A DNA stretch of 64,000 bases, taken from positions 62,001-126,000 of the forward strand of contig NZ_MWQK01000006.1 in the NCBI RefSeq assembly GCF_002210425.1, in the 5' to 3' direction. The translations under genes and the position numbers were made by a program. Shown piece by piece: positions 19,401 through 26,008 of this stretch (its first letter is position 1; the number at the start of each line of letters is the position of its first letter). The DNA is from Fibrobacter sp. UWB2. Its GTDB lineage: Bacteria; Fibrobacterota; Fibrobacteria; Fibrobacterales; Fibrobacteraceae. Under the pieces are notes generated by a model that saw only the letters and a list, made by a program, of their open reading frames with translations, did not search any database and was not told where the DNA came from.

Positions 19401-20683
19401 ACAACGCCGTGTCTGGATTCTTTAACAAGATCAAGTGGCGTGAAGTCAAGTTCAACTGGAATGCAAGTACGAACACCATTGGTGAAAACTTTACGCTTGC
19501 CCAGCTGTACGAAGAACAGGGTGTGACACCGTTCCAGTATTACCTCTATGGCCTAGGTCTTGGCGATGGCCATGGCGGCCGTGGCCTCTGGAATATCATG
19601 ACGGGTAACATGGGCATGACTAGCCGCGACGACTTTACGGGATTTGCCCAGTACAGGAACAAGAATGTGGATACGCTTGTCTATCAGGGCAGCTTCCGCA
19701 ACTCCGTTTCCCGTTCGTTGCAGATTTCTACAGGATTTACCTTGCCGTTCTGGGATATTTCCTTGTCGACGGATTTCCAGTGGAAGGAAGATTTCTCGCA
19801 GTCTCGTGAGTACCCGCTGTTCATTGATACGACTACGACATTCCCGAAGTTTGGCATTGGCATTGCTATCCCGAATATCGCGCAGAAGGTTTCGTTCCTG
19901 AACAGCTTCCGCAGTGTAAGCTTGAACAGCCGCTTTGACTATAACCGCACAATGACGAGCCGTCCGTTCCAGAGTGCCGAAGATTCCTGGGCTCGAGTCT
20001 GGAACTTTAATCCGCTCATTCGTGTGACGTTCCTCTTGCAGAACAACATGCGCATCGAAAATAGCGTGCGTATGAAGATTGAATCGACGAACCGCCGCCC
20101 GAAGGAAGAAGTAATTTCGAATCCCTGCTGGCCGGACGAGACCGAAGAAATTTGTACGGATACCACAAGTTACTTCCTTGAAACACCGTGGATCCCGACT
20201 TGGCTTTATAATGACTTTGCCATTAATGTTGGCGATGACTTCTCGATTTCGTACCCGCTCAAGCTCGACAAGGGATTCCAGCTTTGGAAGTGGTTCTTTA
20301 AGCTCAAAAACAATATTGACTTGAAGCTTACTGCCGGTTACGATTACAGGAAGACAATCCGTAAGGAATATAAGCCGGTGGAAGGCTATGACATGATGAA
20401 TGAGGACTCCGGTACGGATGGCGTTTTTGTGAGGTATGAGTACGATTCCGGTGTGAAGCCTTTTGTGGCTTACAAGCCGAAGCTCGAACTGAACTACCGC
20501 ACGGTTCCGTCGAGAACGCATGAATGGTTCATCCGCCCGAGTGCATCTTACACGTTCAACAAGATGGCCTCTCTGAGTTCGTACATCGAATACAGGCAGA
20601 TCTACGAAAAGCTGGATGACGAAACGGCTCACATGCGCCAGATTCTCCAGTTCGAACTTGCTTTGATGTTGCGTTTTGACTAG
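13436..20683 (+). CDS. sprA: SprA/Sov-like outer-membrane translocon protein of the type IX secretion system
   Basis: At about 2,415 residues this has the size of SprA/Sov, the giant outer-membrane channel of type IX secretion. Family-like segments include LVEDFESTSTG followed by LSWYQASPPGG, a repeat of beta-rich regions, WVNDLRLSDMETEWGYAA and a C-terminal strand ending in LMLRFD. An N-terminal signal-like segment (FRKFLKSALWGFAASS) precedes an unusual Ser/Ala/Pro-rich linker at residues about 50-165. In-frame starts at 13346 and 13364 lie inside the AIPR terminator, so I place the start at TTG 13436, although no Shine-Dalgarno is visible. No other type IX gene is in the window. mnmA follows 13 bases after the stop. 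Confidence 0.82.
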   Translation: MRFRKFLKSALWGFAASSIVAVGSVWSQDGTLSSYESLFDDELFQDVPAPKSTASVASSSSATPASSAAPSKQESQPSVAVSSAAVPSSSAMAPKSSAVASSASKPASSAVAPASSSAVPVSSATASSAVSSATAPASSAVRPASSAVISSSSSARSSSSRVVAAAEPTAENVSDEWNPAIKYIPVPKSTSPLDGLLPFGGVGARPGLMNTSKGQIFSHDIDVATREIDVTEKRVNSVSRTDTTVLWTSHYPELADYVSDMYDVGRKRLWLNGLVGQSDGGYEAPETGSVFDITIPVNMPAWMKDFGFNKPKLMLKGSMDVRFKGYGEKDDAEGSTKTSLWPSPSLDYNPSFMVEGKIGPYITVEIKNVDEGLGSQNEVRVVYEESFKGEFEDYILQRVEAGTTNLSLAGTEFTGYSENHQGLFGIKAEWKLGDWRLTTIASQDGGQQEEYSLKASESTTEFQVTDKQFVAYRYYFLNHDARNAYVEEAIKGRSTSNYKVADLKLYKRSALNTSDDVIKDVTVVYTTQQGKEIRKVVNRMVEIPRSDYKYDSKTGILKINGVNRNTLIAANYSNDKRKGTDLRNGGEAVLIQWDATLSELTDIDKLMLRNVYSIGISDASANNFVLRMKNKAGVAGNYLKMLGLADESNGTPLVNDATIFKKDSLGSYTGEMWLPCKPFTDSIYSGRSNALELAKQNCLEPLRNLDSSATMQQLYNLPVYNLSRYTSQFYFESVGKRRNSMISVRDPNSSYSVNSGSCMDISPGSEKVTAGSTTLIRGTDYEVNYELGQIELLSERALDPNKEIKVKFECEPMFEIDNKLLLGARAELPLDLYGFGAGSVFGVTALYKSQSTTAEVPTLGNEPYSSFLWGFNLRLQDSVQALTDLVNAIPGIQTTASSNWRVEAEFAGSRHNANTSSTQTALVEDFESTSTGLVYPLSRLSWYQASPPGGIDSLPFRSTYNENLDYRHQGEFIWHSNNTELYKYIYDNVGNSDVDNQHLTVLKMTLRPNDNLSGNSWGGIMRANSSYYQDLSEMKYLEIVARGNSGSIFIDLGLVSEDISINGHKPNGIYNGENQLGMTTARHDRGLDEVTGTEETRVVWNCRYAECRADTLRFGTVDPSTRDIAGDDFKDLDEESDPPRAINGTENNLGERAYDTEDINKNGAFDTDISFVRYRIDLSSTDKAEFEELKNGWRRWRIPLNQYDTIVSSTGSSYKEILAESQYTRMWLGRLGPGVSEAKVQVVSLGVLGNAWEETTVASLYRTSTNENSQIVEVNGVESRVTESVSMMDTTYIKVSTINNRENAKQYYKSPNTVTERDADSNAPLKETALVLEYHDMSPGQEVGVTRLFETDTKNFSAYKSLKMEIHYENGGESKTDKPPVRFALQFGEGSIDGSRDYYEWSFRPKDLDMSVCTPDRVQDCHEQNWIDNAFAMDLSDFSDLKRGRHPPYLEPVVKNLGGEREERIRLVGNPSITKVDWIRFVIIADSSASRNDLKGTFWVNDLRLSDMETEWGYAARVNGQVNFADFISLSGAVRYQDGDFATLSNSGRSPKPDLATAASQLDVSADISVALNKFLNDSLGYHIPMAFSYHSTTKRPYMKPTDDMRLKKSSFVDLTGDMFQGDLAVESDDEENRLRDNAESKGYESYVQDLGFSVSYHKDYKASETKLGEFLSQTFLERPALSYSYHQSEGRATTSADSTYSYHTLFEYKLGTFSMFKFKPFEGLAKYSWLKELSKTEFEPWPQTFDLTLFDFSYVRYVNQTRDPDFVEPQVDKVVTYTAELNHKLNMRWNIFSFLSTNYSINIRRDMFGGGDREAFTKENFFSFDEGGLFASGYIFDHDHSDRKIYVSRDSLVIIPVDTIAKTDASGKQLPIDMQNPDSYEIRYDTTAFYKVDSVGHRQYGRAYGILRNERSRNQQFRINFNPKLIPFIPFNMQFSSDFNQQKSIPDDFSFDDPSSVEKNYWTISQTNRFEFTPTLKVIELANLFGKDNAVSGFFNKIKWREVKFNWNASTNTIGENFTLAQLYEEQGVTPFQYYLYGLGLGDGHGGRGLWNIMTGNMGMTSRDDFTGFAQYRNKNVDTLVYQGSFRNSVSRSLQISTGFTLPFWDISLSTDFQWKEDFSQSREYPLFIDTTTTFPKFGIGIAIPNIAQKVSFLNSFRSVSLNSRFDYNRTMTSRPFQSAEDSWARVWNFNPLIRVTFLLQNNMRIENSVRMKIESTNRRPKEEVISNPCWPDETEEICTDTTSYFLETPWIPTWLYNDFAINVGDDFSISYPLKLDKGFQLWKWFFKLKNNIDLKLTAGYDYRKTIRKEYKPVEGYDMMNEDSGTDGVFVRYEYDSGVKPFVAYKPKLELNYRTVPSRTHEWFIRPSASYTFNKMASLSSYIEYRQIYEKLDDETAHMRQILQFELALMLRFD

Positions 20684-20696
20684 GAGCGCTTGCGGC

Positions 20697-21764
20697 ATGT
20701 CTAAAACTAGAGTCGCAGTCGGCATGAGCGGTGGCGTGGATTCGTCCGTGGCCGCTCTTCTTTTGCAACAGCAGGGTTACGAAGTCGTGGGCGTGACGCT
20801 CCGCGTTTTGCCTGATGTCGATAGCGCCTTTGATGCTGAAAACGACCCGAGCGTAGTCCGTGCGAAAATGATTGCCGAAAAGCTAGGCATCGAACATCAT
20901 GTGGCGAATTGCTCCGACGCTTTTACAGGTGAAGTTTTAAAGCGCTGCCATGCGGACTTTTCGCATGCTCGTACGCCGAATCCTTGCTGCTACTGCAATC
21001 GCTTTATCAAGTTCGGCTGGATGATGGATTATGCCAAATCGCTCGGCGCCGAATTTTTGGCGACAGGACATTACGTGCGCATCGAAGAAGTGAATGGCGT
21101 GCGTAGGCTTTTGCGTGGGCGAGACCCCGGCAAGGACCAGAGTTACTTTTTGTTCTGGGTTCCCGATGAACGCCGCAATCATGTGCTCACGCCGCTTGGA
21201 ACGTACGTGAAAAGTGAAGTGCGCGAAATCGCCGAGCAGAACGGCTTTGTGAACGCCAAGACGGGAGACAGCCAGGACATTTGCTTTGACATTTACGGTT
21301 CGCAATACACGGAGTTTTTGAAGGAACGCTTTGGCGAGATGACGCGCCCGGGCCGCTTCGTGGATGAGAAGGGCAAGGTTTGGAATACGCACGATGGGTT
21401 TCATAAGTACACGGTCGGTCAGCGCAAAGGCCTGGGCGTGGCCATTGGCGTGCCTGCGTTCGTGAAGCATGTGGACCCGGAAACGGGCGATATCTTGGTG
21501 ACGGGCGACAAGTCATCGGTCTGCTTTGATCGCGTGGAAATGGTGAACTGCGAATGGCACGGCGGTGCGCGGGAGGTCGGGACGACGTTCCGCGCCGAAG
21601 GCATGGTGCGTTACCGCCAGCGGGCGGTGGGCTGCGAAATTACCATCGTCGATACGAACAAGGCGGTCGCCGTTTTTGACGAACCGCTCTTTGCCGTGAC
21701 TCCGGGGCAATGTGCCGTCTTTTATGATGGCGATATGGTTCTCGGCGGCGGCCAAATTGTTTAA
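20697..21764 (+). CDS. mnmA: tRNA-specific 2-thiouridylase MnmA
   Basis: MnmA thiolates the wobble uridine of tRNAs for Lys, Glu and Gln, with ATP and a sulfur relay. The 355-residue protein has the PP-loop GMSGGVDSS near its start, the first catalytic cysteine in NPCCYCNRFIKFG and the second in GDSQDICF, then the C-terminal beta-barrel with YTVGQRKGLG and the ending FAVTPGQ...GGGQIV. Length is as expected. ATG 20697 has AGGAG upstream, overlapping the sprA end region; the earlier in-frame TTG at 20676 lies inside sprA and is not needed. The short spacing suggests an operon with sprA and the following lipoprotein gene. Confidence 0.97.
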   Translation: MSKTRVAVGMSGGVDSSVAALLLQQQGYEVVGVTLRVLPDVDSAFDAENDPSVVRAKMIAEKLGIEHHVANCSDAFTGEVLKRCHADFSHARTPNPCCYCNRFIKFGWMMDYAKSLGAEFLATGHYVRIEEVNGVRRLLRGRDPGKDQSYFLFWVPDERRNHVLTPLGTYVKSEVREIAEQNGFVNAKTGDSQDICFDIYGSQYTEFLKERFGEMTRPGRFVDEKGKVWNTHDGFHKYTVGQRKGLGVAIGVPAFVKHVDPETGDILVTGDKSSVCFDRVEMVNCEWHGGAREVGTTFRAEGMVRYRQRAVGCEITIVDTNKAVAVFDEPLFAVTPGQCAVFYDGDMVLGGGQIV

Positions 21765-21781
21765 TCTTTTTTAGACGCGAT

Positions 21782-22264
21782 ATGTTTCGATATGTTATTT
21801 TAATATTGGCAACGGCTTTACTTTTTGTCGGGTGTGCATCCAGTTACGAAATGTGGGTCTCCGTATCCGATGGCAAAGGAGATTATTCCATTTATTGCGA
21901 TGGAAAACAGGTTTGTCCGACAAGCGATTATTGCCGATTTAAATCTTCAACAAGTGAAGATGCGATTTATCTGGAAGCCCGCAAAGATGAAATTGTTTAC
22001 GGCAACTTGTGGGTAAATCGCGGCGAATCCTCGTATCATTTTAGCGCAGGCTTGTTGCGCTATTGGCCGTTCTTTTCAGATGGTAGAGGTCACGGTAGCG
22101 TTGCAGTGACTATGTTGTTTTTGGATATGATTGCGCTTCCTGTAGCTGTCGTTACAGCTGTTGTTCCAACGAGGGAATCTGGAAAATTCCCTACAGAAGT
22201 CACCATTCCTATTACGCGAGTGGATTCTGCATGGGTTAGCCCCTGGGACAAACCCTTCAAGTAA
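21782..22264 (+). CDS. Small lipoprotein of unknown function
   Basis: This 160-residue protein has a lipoprotein signal with lipobox FVGC at residues 15-18. The remainder is a beta-rich domain (WVSVSDGKGDYSIYCDG) followed by a hydrophobic segment near residues 110-130 (VAVTMLFLDMIALPVAVVTAVV), so it may also insert in a membrane. It resembles small lipoproteins with PEGA-like or DUF-type beta domains, but I do not recognise a family. It starts 17 bases after mnmA. Its stop codon abuts that of batE on the other strand, with no room for a terminator. Confidence 0.75.
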   Translation: MFRYVILILATALLFVGCASSYEMWVSVSDGKGDYSIYCDGKQVCPTSDYCRFKSSTSEDAIYLEARKDEIVYGNLWVNRGESSYHFSAGLLRYWPFFSDGRGHGSVAVTMLFLDMIALPVAVVTAVVPTRESGKFPTEVTIPITRVDSAWVSPWDKPFK

Positions 22265-23035
22265 TTACTTCACAATCCCGACTTCGCTGAGCTTTACGAA
22301 TCCGCGGATTTTTTCGCCGAGGCGGATTTCTGCAAAGTTGCCTTGTTCGCCGATGACTTCGAAGCTTGTGCCTTCGGAGAGCGTGTTAAGTGTTTGTGAC
22401 TTGTCGCTTGGGGCGCTTGTCACGTCGGCGCTTGAGGCGGTCACGACGCCCGTGATGTCTGTTTCGAGCGTGTACATCTTGTAGAGAGCGCTTGCGCCAA
22501 TCGTGCAGAGAATAACACTCATACCGAATACAACGCCTGTGCAGATGTTCTTGCCGCGGCTGCCGTTCACGAAACGGCGGGCGAGAATCACGAGTGCGAT
22601 TGCCCAAAAGAGAACGAGCGAAATGTTCATCTGGCTCTTGAGCGAAAGCGCGTGGTGCAAATCCATGAGTCCTTCGAGAATCGGGTTCTCTTCTTCGTCG
22701 CCTTCCTTGTCGCGAGTTTTTGTCTGTGCGAAATTCAGGTTGTGCTGGATGTCGTCATCGCTTGGGTGCAAACGGAGTGCTGACTTGTAGTAGAAAATCG
22801 CAAAGCCGAGTTTCCCGCTGCGGTAGTAGGCGTTGCCCAGATTGTAATAGAGGTCCGCATTGACGATGCCTTCGTCAACGCAGGTGCGCCATTCGTCAAT
22901 CGCGCGCTCAAAATCGTTTTCGTTATATGCCTTGGTTCCGGCTTCGAGGCCGTTGCATTTGTCGGCGGCGCTTGCTGCGGAGGTGAGGAGAAGCGCTGCG
23001 GCGATCGTCAAAATAATCTGCTTAAAGTTCTTCAT
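22265..23035 (-). CDS. BatE-like protein: TPR repeats, two membrane helices and SH3-like domain
   Basis: The 256-residue product has a cleavable signal (LTIAAALLLTSAASA), tetratricopeptide repeats at residues about 25-100 (DLYYNLGNAYYRSGKLGFAIFYYKSALRL), two hydrophobic helices near 130-170 and a C-terminal bacterial SH3-like domain ending RGFVKLSEVG. This is the layout of BatE of the Bat (Bacteroides aerotolerance) operon. ATG 23035 gives a normal signal peptide; a longer frame upstream merely overlaps batD. It starts 13 bases after the batD stop, so the two are co-transcribed. The role in Bat systems is linked to oxidative or envelope stress, but the mechanism is unclear. Confidence 0.82.
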   Translation of the reverse strand: MKNFKQIILTIAAALLLTSAASAADKCNGLEAGTKAYNENDFERAIDEWRTCVDEGIVNADLYYNLGNAYYRSGKLGFAIFYYKSALRLHPSDDDIQHNLNFAQTKTRDKEGDEEENPILEGLMDLHHALSLKSQMNISLVLFWAIALVILARRFVNGSRGKNICTGVVFGMSVILCTIGASALYKMYTLETDITGVVTASSADVTSAPSDKSQTLNTLSEGTSFEVIGEQGNFAEIRLGEKIRGFVKLSEVGIVK

Positions 23036-23048
23036 GTTTTTACCGACG

Positions 23049-24872
23049 CTACTTGAGTTTTTCGAGGCTTTCGCAGAGCTTTTCGACATCTGCGAGCATT
23101 TGGGACTGTTCTTCGGTCGATGCAGTGACCGGAGCAAAACGCACAAACGAGCATTTTTCAAGCCAGCTGTTGATGGCTTCAATCGTTTCTTCCTTGACGC
23201 CGCGCTTTGAAAGTTCTTGCTTCATTTGCGGGCGGGTCATGCCCTTGAATTCGACGTTCGTCAAATTGCTGAGGTAATCGATGAGGCCGTTTTCAAGTGC
23301 TGCGAAGAATGCCTTGCCGTCGCCGTTCTTGAGGGCGGTGCGGGCGTTCGCGAACTTTTCCTTGAGAAGCTTGTTGGCCTTGCCCTTGCGGACGAGTGCC
23401 GTGTTGCTGTTGCGTTTGCGGTTTCTCGTGATGGCAAAGTTTGCAATCAGGTAGAACGGAATCGCTGCTGCAAACAGAACCCAGAAGAGCACGCTCCTGT
23501 GCGGGGCGCTAGATTCGGACTTGTCTGTAATCGGGTGGATAAAGCGGATGTCGCTGCCGAGGAATTCAATTTCCTGCTTTTGAACGACAGGAGCCGAGGT
23601 GCCTGTGCCTGCGGAAATCGGAGCTTGGTAAACGGGTTCTGCGGGGGCATCGCTCTTTTCAACTTCGATAGTCCACGGGCCTGCCGAAGCTGCTTCGTAC
23701 TTCTTTTTAGCCGGGTTGAACCAGGAATATGTAATGGCGGGGATTTCGAAAGTCCCCTTTTTCTTCGGGTAGAGGAAAACCTTGATATCCTTTGAGGTAA
23801 TGACCTTGTTGCCCTTGACCTTCTTGTTGATGCTGTTTTCGGGCGGGACGGAGCGGAATTCGCTAAAGTCGGGGAGTTTCGGGTCCGTGATGGTTCCCGG
23901 AGTGCCGTCGCCCTTGATGCTGATGGCGAGTGTCAACGCTTCGCCGACCTTGAGGTTTGTGCGGTCGAAGTTGGCGCTAAAGCTGTAGTTACCGACCATT
24001 CCCGAGAAATCGGCAGGCTTGCCTTCGGTCGGGAGCGGGAGAACGGTAATGGAAAGCGGAGCGGTGGAGGTTTCCGTTTCGATGGATTCCTGCTTTACGC
24101 TACGGCTGGAGAATGACATGCCGCCCATTTGCTTCTTTTCTTCGACGATTTTGGGTTCACCGAGCTTGGTGTACTTGAACTTGAAAGACGGAATTTGGAG
24201 TGTTCCGCTCTTGGTCGGGCTGAGCCATGCGTATTTGGCGGATGCCTTCATTTCGCGACGGGCGCCTTCGACCGGCTTGAAATCCAGATTCGAGAGGTCG
24301 TTGCGGTGGACGATGAAATCGTTGCCGGTGCTCATGTCGGTAGCCTGGAGGCCGCCCTGGAAGTGCTCAAAAGTGTGGAGGCTGAGGGTGACGCTGAACT
24401 GTTCACCTTCGTAAATGGATTTTTTGCTCGGGGTAAGGCTTACGGCGAGAGCGTCGTCGTTATAGGAACGCTGCACGCTGACCGGGATTTTGCTGCTGAT
24501 GGTGTTGGCTTCGCCGTTAATCATCCATGTGAGCGTTCCGAGGTCTTGTGTACCCGTCTTTTTTGGGGCTTTAATCTTGAAGGAATAGACGCGAGCCTTG
24601 TAGGCTCTTCCGCCCCCACCGAAAAACGAGTTGAAAATATCGTCCATGTCCGGGCGCATCACCTGATCGGCACTGTCGAGCCCGAGGAGCTTAAAGTTAT
24701 TGCGTGTTTCGAGGCGGAGCGCGCCTCTGTTCTGCGGCAGTTCCTGAATCGGAACGATGAACTGCAAATTGAATGTCTGACCCGCTTCGATGCGGTCGCT
24801 ATCGACTTGAAGAGATGGCTTTGCGTTTACAAATGCTGTTAAACCGAGACATAAAAGCAAAAATCGTTTCAT
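23049..24872 (-). CDS. BatD-like protein (oxygen tolerance family)
   Basis: This 607-residue protein carries a signal peptide (MKRFLLLCLGLTAFVNA), two or three immunoglobulin-like beta domains of the BatD type (GQTFNLQFIVPIQELP; YEGEQFSVTLSL; LKVGEALTLAISIKGDGTPG), a transmembrane helix near residues 475-500 and a cytoplasmic helical tail (residues about 520-607). Phe/Gly-rich FNSFFGGGGR around residue 75 is typical of the family. ATG 24872 gives a proper signal peptide; the upstream extension is rejected. It is paired with batE, but batA, batB, batC and the MoxR ATPase are not adjacent, which is unusual compared with the operon of Bacteroides. Confidence 0.86.
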   Translation of the reverse strand: MKRFLLLCLGLTAFVNAKPSLQVDSDRIEAGQTFNLQFIVPIQELPQNRGALRLETRNNFKLLGLDSADQVMRPDMDDIFNSFFGGGGRAYKARVYSFKIKAPKKTGTQDLGTLTWMINGEANTISSKIPVSVQRSYNDDALAVSLTPSKKSIYEGEQFSVTLSLHTFEHFQGGLQATDMSTGNDFIVHRNDLSNLDFKPVEGARREMKASAKYAWLSPTKSGTLQIPSFKFKYTKLGEPKIVEEKKQMGGMSFSSRSVKQESIETETSTAPLSITVLPLPTEGKPADFSGMVGNYSFSANFDRTNLKVGEALTLAISIKGDGTPGTITDPKLPDFSEFRSVPPENSINKKVKGNKVITSKDIKVFLYPKKKGTFEIPAITYSWFNPAKKKYEAASAGPWTIEVEKSDAPAEPVYQAPISAGTGTSAPVVQKQEIEFLGSDIRFIHPITDKSESSAPHRSVLFWVLFAAAIPFYLIANFAITRNRKRNSNTALVRKGKANKLLKEKFANARTALKNGDGKAFFAALENGLIDYLSNLTNVEFKGMTRPQMKQELSKRGVKEETIEAINSWLEKCSFVRFAPVTASTEEQSQMLADVEKLCESLEKLK

Positions 24873-24919
24873 AGCCCATAATTTACCAATTTTGGAACAT
24901 ATAGACAAATCAAATTGGT

Positions 24920-24947
24920 GAAAAAGCCCCCGCAAAAATGCAGGGGC
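24920..24947 (-). terminator. Terminator of the toxin-antitoxin operon
   Basis: On the minus strand GCCCCTGC pairs with GCGGGGGC (one wobble pair) around a T-rich loop, followed by TTTTT. It lies just past the antitoxin stop codon and separates this operon from batD. Confidence 0.8.
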
Positions 24948-24956
24948 AAGTAAAAA

Positions 24957-25289
24957 TTAAGCCGGTTCTATGTCTAGCTTACCTTCTGTGTAGCGTTTCA
25001 CGATCGAGTTCAAAAGCGTCTGGTAGGGAATCCCCACTCGTTCAGCTTTTGCCTTGAACGCTTCGAGAACGCCGGGGTCAAAGCTGGTTCCGACTTTTGA
25101 CTTCCTGGACTTTGCTGCAGTCCTTTCTTTGGATGCCGCAATGGCCTTAGATAGTGCACCCGGGCCACTGAAAGATAGCCCGTTCTTTACGGCCCACTTG
25201 TGGTCTTCAAGTTCTTGCGCTTCTGTGCGGTTTTCGAAGTAAGCCGCCTTTTTTATTGCATCCCGTTCTATTTTGTCAATTTTAGCCAT
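24957..25289 (-). CDS. BrnA-like / CopG-type antitoxin
   Basis: The 110-residue protein ends in a ribbon-helix-helix segment: VGTSFDPGVLEAFKAKAERVGIPYQTLLNSIVKRY, typical of antitoxins such as BrnA. The N-terminal part is Lys- and Ala-rich and likely wraps the toxin. Its start overlaps the toxin gene by 22 bases, and GAGG before ATG 25289 marks it as translated in its own right. Toxin first, antitoxin second is the order in brnTA loci. It should neutralise the toxin and repress the operon by binding the direct repeats in the promoter. Confidence 0.72.
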   Translation of the reverse strand: MAKIDKIERDAIKKAAYFENRTEAQELEDHKWAVKNGLSFSGPGALSKAIAASKERTAAKSRKSKVGTSFDPGVLEAFKAKAERVGIPYQTLLNSIVKRYTEGKLDIEPA

Positions 25290-25522
25290 TGGTTTTTCCT
25301 CAGCTTGAAAGCGGTTGTTACTGTGTTTGTTATGTAAGAGTAAACGATCTTACAATATTTCCCGGAAATTTCAGCCAGTATTTCGATGCAGTCTTCATAT
25401 TCTTTTGACTGGTAGGCCTTCACTACCGGGATTTTCTCGTCAAACAGGTCTCTTACTTCCTGTTCCGTTATCGAGCAAGAAGCCATGTGCTGTTTTGCGT
25501 GGTCGCTTATTCTTATGTTCAT
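25268..25522 (-). CDS. Putative toxin, BrnT/DUF4258-like RelE-fold protein
   Basis: This 84-residue protein has an N-terminal HA...HM motif (ISDHAKQHMASCSITEQEVRDLF) as seen in DUF4258 and some BrnT relatives, then beta strands (DCIEILAEISGKYCKIVYSYI) and a C-terminal basic TTAFKLRKNQWLK. Size, basic character and pairing with a ribbon-helix-helix gene suggest an RNase-type toxin, but similarity to BrnT itself is limited and catalytic residues are not certain. The promoter places transcription start at the A of the ATG (25522), predicting a leaderless mRNA. A DUF4258 protein without toxic function is the main alternative. Confidence 0.65.
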   Translation of the reverse strand: MNIRISDHAKQHMASCSITEQEVRDLFDEKIPVVKAYQSKEYEDCIEILAEISGKYCKIVYSYITNTVTTAFKLRKNQWLKLTK

Positions 25523-25528
25523 ATCCTT

Positions 25529-25557
25529 AATATATGATAATGTCTAGATGATGTCAA
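25529..25557 (-). promoter_or_regulatory. Promoter of the toxin-antitoxin operon with direct repeats
   Basis: On the minus strand TTGACA (25557-25552), exactly 17 bp, then TATATT (25534-25529). Two direct repeats GACATCATC and GACATTATC, 11 bp apart (forward coordinates 25547-25555 and 25536-25544), fill the space between the hexamers; the first overlaps the -35. They are good candidates for antitoxin-binding half-sites. The predicted +1 is 25522, the first base of the toxin start codon. Confidence 0.75.
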
Positions 25558-25673
25558 GATATTTTATTTTTGTCGGTGAAAAATGACTATTGGTTGACTT
25601 GTCCCACTTCCGCGGGCGTAACAGTCCTAAAAACGGTTTCGAAAAATTTTCGCGAAATATATACTTTTCCCCC

Positions 25674-25702
25674 TTGAAACGTTAGTAAAAAAATGTTATC
25701 AT
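25674..25702 (+). promoter_or_regulatory. Promoter of micro-gene copy 1
   Basis: TTGAAA at 25674-25679, 17 bp, TATCAT at 25697-25702; predicted start near 25709, giving a 24-base leader. An imperfect palindrome CGAAAAATTTTCG at 25640-25652 and the shared tract CGAAATATATACT lie just upstream. Confidence 0.7.
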
Positions 25703-25732
25703 TGGCGCCGTCAAAACAAGGAGTCAAAAACA

Positions 25733-25795
25733 ATGTACTGCATTCTCGCCGCCCTCTTGATTAAGAGCTTTAAGAAATACGCAAAGCGCGCTTAA
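25733..25795 (+). CDS. 20-residue micro-protein, copy 1 (novel)
   Basis: A 21-codon frame: MYCILAALLI followed by KSFKKYAKRA, then TAA. The first half is hydrophobic with one Cys, the second is strongly basic (net charge about +5), so it may sit at or across the membrane. AAGGAG at 25718-25723 is nine bases before the ATG. Compared with copy 2 there are four base differences, all at third codon positions and all silent, which is the signature of protein-level selection. Function is unknown. Possibilities are a type I toxin-like peptide, a small regulatory membrane protein or a secreted cationic peptide. It was too short for ordinary gene calling. Confidence 0.72.
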   Translation: MYCILAALLIKSFKKYAKRA

Positions 25796-25834
25796 TCCAA
25801 AAAGATTTTTCTCTCTCCAACTAACGAACGCGAT

Positions 25835-25864
25835 GCCACGGTTTTTCCGTGGCTTTGCTTTTTT
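25835..25864 (+). terminator. Terminator of micro-gene copy 1
   Basis: GCCACGG, TTTTT loop, CCGTGGC, then a T-rich tail. It ends the transcript about 40 bases past the copy 1 stop. Confidence 0.88.
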
Positions 25865-25949
25865 AGGGGCAAAATCGTTCAAGGTCGGCGCCGCATTTTG
25901 CTATGGACGAAATGTCCAAAAAAGTTGCCGAAATATATACTAAAATACC

Positions 25950-25978
25950 TTGACGTGTTAGTAAAACTTTGTTAATAT
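25950..25978 (+). promoter_or_regulatory. Promoter of micro-gene copy 2
   Basis: TTGACG at 25950-25955, 17 bp, TAATAT at 25973-25978; predicted start near 25985 and a 24-base leader, as in copy 1. The word TTAGTAAAA in the spacer is conserved in both copies. Confidence 0.75.
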
Positions 25979-26008
25979 TGGCGCCGTCAAAACAAGGAGT
26001 CAAAAACA

